Below, one piece after another: positions 1-5,289 of a stretch of 7,070 nt of DNA (positions are counted from its first letter, which is position 1; every line of letters starts with the position of its first letter). The position numbers and the translations under genes were made by a program. The notes beneath the pieces are model-generated. The model was not told where the DNA came from. It did not search any database and worked only from the letters and a program-made list of their open reading frames with translations. This DNA comes from Candidatus Shapirobacteria bacterium. Lineage in GTDB: Bacteria; Patescibacteriota; Microgenomatia; UBA12405; UBA6130. Location of the stretch: the NCBI GenBank assembly GCA_027007615.1, contig JALTFB010000049.1, positions 1-7,070 of the forward strand, in the 5' to 3' direction.

Positions 1-330
1 GCCAAAGATGCCCAAGCCGGCCGCCAGGGCGAGGAGGAGGAGGAAGGAAAAATAGCGGGCCAGGGGAGCGGTGGGAATGGGGGCCAAGGGGAAACCTTTG
101 AGGTGGCTGGAAAGACTCCTCTGCCTACGCAGGTAGATCGGACGGTCGGATAACTGTGTTCCTACCCTGGTCGCCGCGGTGGCCTTTTCTTCCCGCCACC
201 ACTGTTGGAATTTGCGCAGGGCGGCTTCTTTGCGCTTGATCGTGGCCGGGCTGCTCCCGCGCCGGCGCAATTTTTGCAAATAGGCGGCGATTTTTGCGGC
301 ATGTGATTGGTTTTTTAGATCGGTGTTCAT
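1..330 (-). CDS. Integrase-type core-binding domain plus membrane helix protein, 5' part only (runs off window)
   Basis: Reading the minus strand from the ATG at 330 gives 110 codons with no stop down to base 1, so only the N-terminus is present. Residues about 9-46 (helix SHAAKIAAYLQKLRRR, then SSPATIKRKEAALRKFQQWW) look like a SAM-like core-binding domain of tyrosine recombinases. A basic, proline-rich linker follows, then a hydrophobic run at about 93-110 (YFSFLLLLALAAGLGIFG) that is a clear transmembrane segment. A DNA-binding-type fold in front of a membrane anchor is odd. I recall large Microgenomates surface proteins with this layout but could not check. The ATG overlaps the stop of the transposase gene (ATGA), and the upstream in-frame stop at 352-354 supports this start. 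There is no Shine-Dalgarno site, so translation is probably coupled. By eye it is more GC-rich than the two genes before it. The function is unknown. Confidence 0.75.
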   Translation of the reverse strand, partial: MNTDLKNQSHAAKIAAYLQKLRRRGSSPATIKRKEAALRKFQQWWREEKATAATRVGTQLSDRPIYLRRQRSLSSHLKGFPLAPIPTAPLARYFSFLLLLALAAGLGIFG

Positions 331-923
331 GATTGGGGATTTTGAACAGGATTATTTTTGTCCTTCTCCCACATTCGGGGGTTTAATTTGATATATTGGC
401 GAATCCGGTTTAATTCGTTTTTATTCCTAATAATGCGTTCGTAATAATTGCGTTGGAATATTTTTGGGGACGGGATGATCCCCGCCCGACGGGACGGGAT
501 GATCCCCGCCCATACGTTGACGTATTTGGTGGATTGGTATTTAAACCAGGCGATAATTTGCCCCAATGTTGCCCCCGTTGTTATTGTTGTAGGGGTCGGG
601 TTTTCCGACCCGTTGGTCGGGTTTTCCGACCCGTTGTTGGTCGGATGGGGTGGTTTCGCCCGTACAACAATGCGAATAATGCCGTGGATATGGTTGGGCA
701 TTATTTGGGATTGATCCAAGGCCACGTTTGCGAACCGTTCCGGTATTTTCGACCACCATTCGTTTATTATTTGGCCGGCATCGTTCAAAACCATTTTTTG
801 ATTGGCAATTTCCCCGAATAGGCAGATCCGATTTTGGGTACAAATGGTAATAAAATACCACCCTGGCGCCGAATAATTGTAATTTTGGAGGCGGGATGAA
901 TGGCGATTCGGATTTTTTTTCAT
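327..923 (-). CDS. REP-associated tyrosine transposase (RAYT, Y1/HUH single-strand transposase)
   Basis: This 198-residue protein belongs to the IS200-like Y1 transposase superfamily (RAYT group). Such enzymes nick and join single-stranded DNA at hairpin-marked ends through a 5'-phosphotyrosine. Seen here: the N-terminal strand GWYFITICTQNR (21-32), the HUH metal motif MPNHIHG with H78 and H80, the family block FQRNYYERIIRN (156-167, with F where W is usual), and the YIKLNP motif, whose Y177 is the likely nucleophile. Length and motifs are complete, so the enzyme may be active. Two linkers carry in-frame tandem duplications of palindromic DNA: NGSENPT twice (about 98-110) and AGIIPSRR then AGIIPSPK (139-154). 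Its ATG overlaps the TGA of the upstream gene, and its TGA overlaps the ATG of the downstream gene. The start has no Shine-Dalgarno site; translational coupling is inferred. Confidence 0.92.
   Translation of the reverse strand: MKKNPNRHSSRLQNYNYSAPGWYFITICTQNRICLFGEIANQKMVLNDAGQIINEWWSKIPERFANVALDQSQIMPNHIHGIIRIVVRAKPPHPTNNGSENPTNGSENPTPTTITTGATLGQIIAWFKYQSTKYVNVWAGIIPSRRAGIIPSPKIFQRNYYERIIRNKNELNRIRQYIKLNPRMWEKDKNNPVQNPQS
467..514. repeat. 24-bp in-frame tandem duplication inside the transposase gene
   Basis: Units 467-490 and 491-514 share 21 of 24 bases. Each contains the near-palindrome GGGATGATCCC and encodes an AGIIPSxx block in the linker before the YYE motif. Because the unit is a multiple of three, the reading frame is kept. 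Confidence 0.85.
594..635. repeat. 21-bp in-frame tandem duplication of a hairpin inside the transposase gene
   Basis: Units 594-614 and 615-635 are identical. Each holds the hairpin GGTCGG-GTTTT-CCGACC, with a six-base-pair stem and five-base loop. A partial third unit (GGTCGG) follows at 639. The translated product is NGSENPT twice, lying just after the HUH strand. Confidence 0.88.
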
Positions 924-1474
924 ATCATTGTCTTTAACAAATATTGCCTGACATCGGCGGTGTAATTTTTGATTGTATTGCGGCTGGCGCCTTGATTTTT
1001 AAGCCAGGCGCCGAATTGCGATGCCAAATCATGGATTTCTTTGTCGCGAGAATTGCGGGGGGCGAAATTGGTTAAATTTTGGGCGGGATTTTGTCTTGAC
1101 AAACCGTTGTCATAACAAAATTGGCAGAATTGGCGAACGGTTGCTAAGCGGCGGTTAACAGTCGATTTAGCGATCTTATTGGCTAAAAGATAGGTTTTGT
1201 ACCTTTGCAAAAGCGCCGGGGAGATTTTACTGATGGGAATTGTGTTTTTGGATCGCAAAGAGAGGGGATTATGGCTTTGGGCGGCCAATTCCAGCTCGGT
1301 CCAGCCGAGAAAATGGCGCAAATCGGAGAGATAATTTTTAACGGTAACCGGTTTGGCTTTTTTGTGTTCCAGATGTTGGCGAAAAACAATAAGCAATTCT
1401 TTGATAGAGAATGAGGCGGTAGTTAGCCGCGGCTGTTTTAGGCGTCGGGGCAGAATTTTTTGCCAAAACAACAT
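920..1474 (-). CDS. Integrase core-binding domain protein lacking a catalytic domain
   Basis: This 184-residue protein resembles the N-terminal, DNA-clamping half of XerC/XerD-type tyrosine recombinases. Residues about 24-130 form one full SAM-like core-binding domain: IKELLIVFRQHL, VTVKNYLSDLRHFLGW, ISPALLQRYKTYLL, then the typical STVNRRLATVRQFCQFC and GLSRQNP. Residues 149-180 (LASQFGAWLKNQGASRNTIKNY onward) begin a second such domain that stops halfway. The Arg/His/Tyr catalytic domain is absent, so it cannot recombine DNA alone. It ends KTMI with a TGA that overlaps the ATG of the transposase gene. The mid-domain end suggests truncation, perhaps when the transposase arrived, with the rest of the protein represented by the gene at 330 to base 1. 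Alternatively it is a stand-alone DNA-binding protein. The ATG has no Shine-Dalgarno site, and a TATAAT box lies 11 bases upstream. Confidence 0.8.
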   Translation of the reverse strand: MLFWQKILPRRLKQPRLTTASFSIKELLIVFRQHLEHKKAKPVTVKNYLSDLRHFLGWTELELAAQSHNPLSLRSKNTIPISKISPALLQRYKTYLLANKIAKSTVNRRLATVRQFCQFCYDNGLSRQNPAQNLTNFAPRNSRDKEIHDLASQFGAWLKNQGASRNTIKNYTADVRQYLLKTMI

Positions 1475-1485
1475 TTTAGGTTCAG

Positions 1486-1491
1486 ATTATA
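1486..1491 (-). promoter_or_regulatory. Candidate -10 box for the minus-strand cluster
   Basis: A perfect TATAAT reads on the minus strand 11 bases before the ATG at 1474. This would give a leader of only a few bases. No good -35 box is visible at 17 bases. The surrounding DNA is very AT-rich, so chance is possible. Confidence 0.4.
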
Positions 1492-1524
1492 TTAAATTAT
1501 ACAAGTTATATTAACTAATTCCAG

Positions 1525-1551
1525 AGTATACTACTAGAAAAGGTTTGTCAA
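1525..1551 (-). promoter_or_regulatory. Alternative promoter for the minus-strand cluster (TTGACA - 15 - TATACT)
   Basis: On the minus strand TTGACA (1551-1546) and TATACT (1530-1525) are separated by 15 bases, slightly shorter than the usual 17. It would give a leader of about 45 bases before the ATG at 1474. It competes with the nearer TATAAT as the true promoter. Confidence 0.35.
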
Positions 1552-1810
1552 GAATGTCAGGGGGTTTGTTTTGATATATTTAGACAGGGTCAAAAAAACG
1601 GGAAAATTCAGCTACAGGTGATCTTGGGGGTAGATAAAAATATGTTTCACGCTCACTTTCACGGAAATAATGCTTATTTTGTAATATGATATTAGCAAAA
1701 CCTGTATATAATAATATGTCAATCTATGATAGTTATTGCGTTAAAAATGCGGAGATGGAAAATAACAGATAGCCGAATAATTACCGCATGAAAGAAAACG
1801 TGAAAAACTA
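1552..1810. other. AT-rich intergenic stretch with no recognised feature
   Basis: I see no convincing reading frame, tRNA or palindrome here. It is AT-rich (for example around 1690-1740) and separates the minus-strand cluster from the repeat-dense DNA that follows. Confidence 0.6.
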
Positions 1811-1840
1811 GAACTTGGAACTTAGAGCTTAGAACTTAGA
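1811..1840. repeat. Degenerate period-8 tract (GAACTTAG)
   Basis: GAACTTGG, AACTTAGAGCTTAG and GAACTTAG follow one another as an imperfect eight-base tandem. The same unit recurs at 2706-2738, so it is a dispersed short tandem family and not a single event. Confidence 0.65.
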
Positions 1841-1957
1841 AAAAATAAGTATGGTTCTACCTGGGAGGTGGAATGTACCTTAAACGGTTACTTTACCTCG
1901 TCATGCTAAGTCCCAGGGAGTGTGTCACTATTACTGTTATTGTTGATGTGATATTAT

Positions 1958-1999
1958 CGTCATACTGATCTTGCCAGAGGCAAGGTTCAGCATCTTCAG
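1958..1999. repeat. Palindromic element, GTCATNCTGA family, copy 1
   Basis: GTCATACTGAT is joined by the inner hairpin CTTGCC-AGA-GGCAAG to GTTCAGCATCTTCAG. Outer arms (CTGAT/TTCAG) and inner stem are both self-complementary. The trailing CTTCAGCGGG is shared with several other copies. Confidence 0.7.
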
Positions 2000-2030
2000 C
2001 GGGTGTCTTGCCACTATTGTTGTTTTATCA

Positions 2031-2065
2031 CATACTGAAGATCCTGAAACGAGTTCGGGATGACG
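2031..2065. repeat. Palindromic element, copy 2
   Basis: CATACTGAAG leads into ATCCTGAA-ACGAG-TTCGGGAT followed by GACG, an imperfect palindrome with arms 2041-2048 and 2054-2061. It faces copy 1 so that CTTCAG and CTGAAG are opposed across a spacer of about 40 bases. Confidence 0.65.
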
Positions 2066-2109
2066 ACGGGGTGGTAGGTAGGTTAACTGTCGGTAAAAAT
2101 CAGGATGAC
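2059..2109. repeat. 51-bp direct repeat, first unit
   Basis: It runs from GATGACGACGGGGT to AATCAGGATGAC and matches 2371-2421 at 46 of 51 bases by eye, without gaps. Its ends are half-sites of the GATGAC palindrome family. Confidence 0.7.
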
Positions 2110-2120
2110 ATTTTTCTTCA

Positions 2121-2151
2121 CGTCATGCTGAGTTTAGCTCAGCATTTTCAG
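2121..2151. repeat. Palindromic element, copy 3
   Basis: CGTC precedes a perfect hairpin ATGCTGAG-TTTAG-CTCAGCAT (arms 2125-2132 and 2138-2145), then TTTCAG. It directly abuts the first double-palindrome element, and the same combination occurs at 4459-4511. Confidence 0.75.
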
Positions 2152-2277
2152 CGGGCGGTGTGTTAACAATTTCCCGAGGTGCAGGTACACTTGCACCTCG
2201 GAGGTGCAATACACTACGCACCTCGGGATTTTTGGATAGTTTTGTGCCTGGCGGCCCGCCACTGGAAGACCTAAAAA
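2144..2277. repeat. Double-palindrome element, copy A
   Basis: The 55-base core (2173-2227) has four alternating arms: CCGAGGTGCA, TGCACCTCGG, GAGGTGCA and GCACCTCGGG. The middle two form the perfect palindrome TTGCACCTCGGAGGTGCAA. After the core come ATTTTTGG and a second palindrome TGGCGGCCCGCCA. The flank from ATTTTCAGCGGGCGG to the core is shared with copy B. Over about 133 bases A and B differ at roughly four positions. No gene lies next to this copy. Confidence 0.9.
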
Positions 2278-2331
2278 ATTATTTCATCATGTGGATCTCT
2301 GACCACCATTGTTAATATACCCTCTCTGGAG

Positions 2332-2373
2332 ATCCTGAACTTTCCCCGACTATCCGTCGGGAAAAATCAGGAT
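2332..2373. repeat. Palindromic element, copy 4
   Basis: ATCCTGAACTTTCCCCGAC pairs with GTCGGGAAAAATCAGGAT across TATCC: outer arms ATCCTGA/TCAGGAT and inner arms CCCGAC/GTCGGG. GATGACG follows, as in the other copies. Confidence 0.78.
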
Positions 2374-2421
2374 GACGACGGGGTAGTAGGTAGACTAACT
2401 GTTGGGAAAAATCAGGATGAC
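2371..2421. repeat. 51-bp direct repeat, second unit
   Basis: Partner of 2059-2109, with five mismatches by eye. Both units end in ATCAGGATGAC, showing that the palindromes and their spacers were copied as a block. Confidence 0.7.
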
Positions 2422-2513
2422 GGGGTGAGGAAATTAGGATAACAGATTGAAAGAGATGAAAACTCCTTCAGATTAACAAAAAACGATATTCGCTTACTTT
2501 ATTTTTTTCAATT

Positions 2514-2545
2514 CCCAGGGGTCAGGGGGGAATAGCCCCTTTGGG
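2514..2545. repeat. G-rich stem-loop
   Basis: CCCAGGGG (2514-2521) can pair with CCCCTTTGGG (2536-2545) with a two-base bulge. A run of six G lies in the loop. No neighbouring stop codon or T-tract marks it as a terminator, and its role is unknown. Confidence 0.35.
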
Positions 2546-2640
2546 TGGCCTAAGATGAAATTCCACCGATATGCTCATCATCGGCAATCTTGCTTGTCCG
2601 GTTGGGTTAGTATGTTGTCAACTCCAGGAGCTGCCAGACA

Positions 2641-2686
2641 ATAACAATCAACAAGCAACTAACAACAAACAACAGATAACTCACCG
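2641..2686. repeat. ACAAC-rich degenerate tandem tract
   Basis: Repeated AACAA, CAACT and CAACAG units form a C/A-rich tract. A 19-base stretch, AACAACAAACAACAGAYAAC apart from one indel-free change, recurs at the 3' end of the surface-protein gene near 4167-4190. Confidence 0.55.
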
Positions 2687-2705
2687 GTGTTTCCCTTGCC
2701 GGCAA

Positions 2706-2738
2706 TTGGAACTTAGAGATTGGAACTTAGAACTTAGC
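2706..2738. repeat. Degenerate period-8 tract (GAACTTAG), second site
   Basis: TTGGAACTTAGAG, TTGGAACTTAG and AACTTAG in succession match the tract at 1811-1840. No reading frame of note uses it. Confidence 0.65.
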
Positions 2739-2777
2739 ATCTCGTCATCCTGATTTTTTGACGAAGGCGACCCACCC

Positions 2778-2845
2778 CCGTCATCCTGAATTTACCCGCC
2801 CTGCCCCTGAGGGTGCGAAGGGGCCTGGGGTTTCAGGATTTTCAG
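2778..2845. repeat. Palindromic element, copy 5
   Basis: CGTCATCCTGAA (arm 2783-2790) is answered by TTCAGGAT (2832-2839) and then TTTCAGGGG. The interior is a GC-rich hairpin built from CCCCTGAGGG and CGAAGGGG pieces. A further half-site, CGTCATCCTGATTTTTTGACG, lies just before it at 2743-2763. Confidence 0.72.
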
Positions 2846-2884
2846 GGGATGGTGAACTAACAATAAGAGTAATTGCTCACCTGG

Positions 2885-2924
2885 CTGAAGACCCCGCTCT
2901 TTCTTATGAAAGGGCGGGATGACG
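2885..2924. repeat. Palindromic element, copy 6
   Basis: CTGAAGACCCCGC then CTTTC-TTAT-GAAAG and GGCGGGATGACG. It is the same module as 4726-4765 (CTGAAGATCCCGCCCTT, then AAGGGCGGGATGACG). Confidence 0.7.
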
Positions 2925-2999
2925 GGATAGAGAAAACTAGATACATTTGAGTTTTTTTTAGTCTTTTGGGTTTCTATTCAGTGCCTTTTTCTTATTCTT

Positions 3000-3033
3000 G
3001 AGCACTTTCCGTTTTGCTAAATTAAAAGTGCTC
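3000..3033. promoter_or_regulatory. Nine-base-pair stem-loop upstream of the surface-protein gene
   Basis: GAGCACTTT (3000-3008) and AAAGTGCTC (3025-3033) are perfect inverted arms around a 16-base AT-rich loop. No T-tract follows. It could be an operator-like site or a remnant insertion end. Confidence 0.4.
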
Positions 3034-3144
3034 ACGTTTATTTGAGACTTAACAACTAGATAATTTGAATTTGTTTCGGATCTCGGATTTATTAGAGTGG
3101 GTTGGCGCCGGGCTAATTTTAGTATTTATGGCCGGAAGCAAATT

Positions 3145-3153
3145 TGTTATACT
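3145..3153 (+). promoter_or_regulatory. Extended -10 promoter, leaderless start
   Basis: TGTTATACT ends seven bases before the ATG at 3161, so RNA would begin at or beside the start codon. No -35 box is evident. The motif nearly matches TGTTATAAT at 4921, and it decides the choice of 3161 as start. Confidence 0.55.
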
Positions 3154-3160
3154 GATTTTA

Positions 3161-4207
3161 ATGGAAATTAGCAAAATGAATAACAGGCTGCGAAGCCGCC
3201 GGCGCCGAGTAGTTTTGCCGCTGCTTATGGCTTTTGGGCTGTTGGCGGGGGGGTTGGCCCTGGCCATTAAAAGCATCGGGGCAGCCGGATTGGAGTTGCA
3301 GATAAGCCCGCCCCTTTTAGAGGTCATGATTAAGCCCGGACATAGTTTGACACAGTCGTTTATAGTCGCTAATGCCACCCAGCGGCCGGTTTATCTGCGG
3401 GCCAGAATGGTGCGATTCGTGCCGGTTGGGAAGCAGGGCCAGGCGCGGCCGCGGTTGGAGCCGGTTTATTTTGGCCCTTGGCGGGATAGGGGGGTAGAGT
3501 TTAGTTTGGTTAATGCTGATCGCCGCCTGGGAGAGGTTTTTCTCTTGGCGCCGGGGGCTAAACAGCAGCTTGTTTTGCGGATTCAGGCGGCCTTGAGCGC
3601 GGCCGATCGCGACGGTTATTATACTTTGCTGGTAGAGCAGGCGCCGCAGGGGCGATTTTTGCCGGGCAACGGTAGCCAGGCGCGGTTAATGATTGGTTCC
3701 AATATTTTATTGACGGTCTCTCGGAGCGGCCGGCCCCTTAAGAAGCTGGCGATAAGCCGGTTCCGGGCGCGGCCCTGGCTGGTTGATTGGGGACAAGTGT
3801 TGCGGCTGCGGTTGATAGTCGCTAATCAGGGCAAAAGTTTCTCTAAAGCAATCGGTAAGATCGAGGTTAGCGCTTGGGGCGGATTGTGGCGGCGCCAGCT
3901 GCAACTGCGGCCCGATAATATTTTGGTCCATAGCCAACGGGAACTTAACTGTTGGCAGCAACACTCTACAGCTGCTGCTAAATTAGCAGGCAAAACAGTT
4001 CCTTGCCAAATTAAGCCTTGGCTGCCGGGTTATTATCAAGCTAAAGTTCAACTGGCCGCTGACGGGGGAGGAGCGACGGCAAGCGCTAAATTGCATTTTT
4101 TGGTTTTTCCTTGGCGGGAGCTGTTGGGATTAATAGCCCTGGCGGCAATAGGCTATGGAGTTTCTAAACAACAAACAACAGACAACAGACCACGAACAAC
4201 TAACTGA
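3161..4207 (+). CDS. Bitopic extracytoplasmic protein with beta-sandwich (Ig-like) ectodomain
   Basis: From ATG 3161 the protein has 348 residues. Basic residues RLRSRRRR (9-16) precede a hydrophobic helix (about 17-38) that is a signal peptide or anchor. A beta-rich ectodomain covers about 41-316. It seems to hold two domains: one opening LQISPPLLEVMIKPG (46-60) and ending near 187, the other from about 195. The first resembles DUF916-like surface domains, but weakly. Two cysteines (C264, C282) could pair. A second helix (about 317-335) anchors the C-terminus. The last residues, SKQQTTDNRPRTTN, are encoded by an ACAAC-type intergenic repeat that also supplies the stop. The frame stays open up to a TTG at 3065 and has another ATG at 3176. 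I prefer 3161 because of the promoter just before it and because the longer versions add an implausible second hydrophobic N-terminus. The function is unknown, probably at the cell surface. Confidence 0.8.
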   Translation: MEISKMNNRLRSRRRRVVLPLLMAFGLLAGGLALAIKSIGAAGLELQISPPLLEVMIKPGHSLTQSFIVANATQRPVYLRARMVRFVPVGKQGQARPRLEPVYFGPWRDRGVEFSLVNADRRLGEVFLLAPGAKQQLVLRIQAALSAADRDGYYTLLVEQAPQGRFLPGNGSQARLMIGSNILLTVSRSGRPLKKLAISRFRARPWLVDWGQVLRLRLIVANQGKSFSKAIGKIEVSAWGGLWRRQLQLRPDNILVHSQRELNCWQQHSTAAAKLAGKTVPCQIKPWLPGYYQAKVQLAADGGGATASAKLHFLVFPWRELLGLIALAAIGYGVSKQQTTDNRPRTTN

Positions 4208-4212
4208 CAACT
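4164..4212. repeat. ACAAC-rich tandem tract forming the gene's 3' end
   Basis: AACAACAAACAACAGACAAC and following CAGACCACGAACAACTAACTGACAAC units match the tract at 2641-2686. The tract codes for the final residues of the surface protein and includes its TGA stop. Confidence 0.6.
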
Positions 4213-4296
4213 ATATTTCTTGCCATTTTACCGGTTCCACTGCGGAGCCTCCTAAGTATTCTAGTGTTATTTTGTGTTTATTTCGCCATACTGAAG

Positions 4297-4358
4297 ATCC
4301 TGAACTTTTCGATCCGCCGTCTGCCGGCTGGCGGAGGCGGACATCGAAAAATCAAGAT
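4297..4358. repeat. Palindromic element, copy 7 (long hairpin)
   Basis: ATCCTGAACTTTTCGAT (4297-4313) is answered by ATCGAAAAATCAAGAT (4343-4358). The inner part adds CCGCC/GGCGG and GCCGGC pairing, giving one of the strongest hairpins in the window. It lies about 90 bases after the surface-protein stop and has no T-tract on the plus strand. Confidence 0.72.
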
Positions 4359-4458
4359 GACAAAGAAATGTAACCCAGAATAACGGGGGTATAGTTTATG
4401 ATGACATTCCTTCTTGTTATGCTGATCTTGCCGGCACCCCGCCAAATTTATCTTTACT

Positions 4459-4489
4459 GTCATGTTGAGTCCTGGTCCAGTATTTTCAG
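4459..4489. repeat. Palindromic element, copy 8
   Basis: GTCATGTTGAG, CTGG-T-CCAG, then TATTTTCAG. It is the diverged counterpart of copy 3 and sits at the same place next to the double-palindrome element. A half-site GTTATGCTGATCTTGCCGG lies before it at 4416-4434. Confidence 0.6.
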
Positions 4490-4644
4490 CGGGCGGTGTG
4501 TTAACAATTTCCCGAGGTGCAGGTACACTTGCACCTCGGAGGTGCAATGCACTACGCACCTCGGGATTTTTGGATAGTTTTGTGCCTGGCGGCCCGCCAC
4601 CAGAAGACCTGAAAAAATGCTCGAATCCGTCGCCCGGCGGAGGC
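4482..4644. repeat. Double-palindrome element, copy B (longest version)
   Basis: Core 4511-4565 is identical to copy A except for one base in the second loop. Copy B has both the 5' flank shared with copy A (ATTTTCAGCGGGCGG onward) and the 3' module shared with copy C (GAAGACCTgAAAAAATGCTC to CCCGGCGGAGGC). It therefore shows the fullest form of the element. Confidence 0.9.
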
Positions 4645-4674
4645 TCAGCCTTTTCAGTGGACGTCTTGTACCAA

Positions 4675-4714
4675 CAACCCCCGGGGTTATCAGGCACAAC
4701 AACCCCGGGGGTTG
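4675..4714. repeat. Second double palindrome, AACCCCCGGGG type
   Basis: AACCCCCGGGGTT (4676-4688) and AACCCCGGGGGTT (4701-4713) are each palindromes and are also inverted copies of each other, separated by ATCAGGCACAAC. This is the same alternating four-arm layout as the CCGAGGTGC element, with unrelated sequence. Confidence 0.75.
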
Positions 4715-4725
4715 GCAAGCATTAT

Positions 4726-4765
4726 ACTGAAGATCCCGCCCTTACGTGAAAGGGCGGGATGACGT
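4726..4765. repeat. Palindromic element, copy 9
   Basis: A perfect 11-bp stem, ATCCCGCCCTT (4733-4743) with AAGGGCGGGAT (4750-4760), encloses the loop ACGTGA. CTGAAG precedes and GACG follows, as in copy 6. Confidence 0.8.
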
Positions 4766-4920
4766 ATGCACGAACACACTTCACAATTATTGTTATATGC
4801 TGATTTTCTTGATATTCGCCATTTGTCAGCCAGGGGATGGGGGAATTGTAGTTTAAAATTTTTAAAGAGTATCTGTGGCGTTGGAGCGTTATTAGCCTTC
4901 CAAAATAAAATTCCCGCGCC

Positions 4921-4929
4921 TGTTATAAT
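4921..4929 (+). promoter_or_regulatory. Extended -10 promoter of the DUF5674 operon, leaderless
   Basis: TGTTATAAT is a perfect extended -10 box, ending six bases before the ATG at 4936, so the first transcribed base would be about the A of the start codon. No -35 consensus and no Shine-Dalgarno site is present. Confidence 0.7.
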
Positions 4930-4935
4930 TAACTG

Positions 4936-5289
4936 ATGAAACTGGTAACCAAGGCCAAACCAGTAAAGATTGATTTTTTGCGAAAGGAAGCGGCCCGGTT
5001 TTATGGCGCGCTGGTGAAAGCGGCGTTGGATGTCAGCCAGGAAATAATGGTTGTCGCCGGCGAGCTGCATGCGGACGAGGAAAGCTACTTGCTGGACAAA
5101 TGCGGCAGCCGGCAAGCTGATATTTGGGGGATTAACCTTTACCCCCAATTTTGGGATTCGCCGCGGTTTATTGAGTTTGATTCCATGATTAATTTGCGGC
5201 CGGCGGAGAATAATTTGTCCCGTAGCGTGGACGATGAAAAATTGCGCCGTAAGATTAGAAGAATGGTTTTACAGCTGGTAAAGGAATGA
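4936..5289 (+). CDS. DUF5674 family protein
   Basis: This 117-residue soluble protein matches, by recall, the DUF5674 family that is common in CPR bacteria and has no known biochemical role. Conserved-looking blocks are GELHADEE (42-49), WGINLYP (64-70), FIEFDSMINLRP (78-89) and the basic tail SRSVDDEKLRRKIRRMV (95-111). The cluster of His, Asp and Glu could bind a metal, but this is a guess. The length is full. The start is set by the TATAAT just upstream. Its stop overlaps the next ATG (ATGA), so the two genes form an operon and their products probably act together. Confidence 0.87.
   Translation: MKLVTKAKPVKIDFLRKEAARFYGALVKAALDVSQEIMVVAGELHADEESYLLDKCGSRQADIWGINLYPQFWDSPRFIEFDSMINLRPAENNLSRSVDDEKLRRKIRRMVLQLVKE

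Noticed and set aside
448..821. Plus-strand open frames opposite the transposase
   Set aside because: They are antisense shadows of the motif-bearing RAYT gene.
2571..2753. 60-residue plus-strand open frame
   Set aside because: It is encoded by ACAAC and GAACTTAG tandem tracts, with a low-complexity product.
1475..3000. tRNA or other structured RNA gene in the long gap
   Set aside because: I found no cloverleaf with T-arm GTTCRA and acceptor pairing; the strong pairing is explained by the palindromic repeat families.
3065..3160. N-terminal extension of the surface protein from a TTG at 3065
   Set aside because: It adds a second hydrophobic stretch before the basic signal region, has no ribosome site, and would run through the promoter at 3145-3153.
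4278..4749. Open frames on both strands across copy B (146 residues minus, 95 residues plus)
   Set aside because: They are translations of palindromic repeats; the same peptides reappear from copies C and D, and no start signal or protein-like composition is present.
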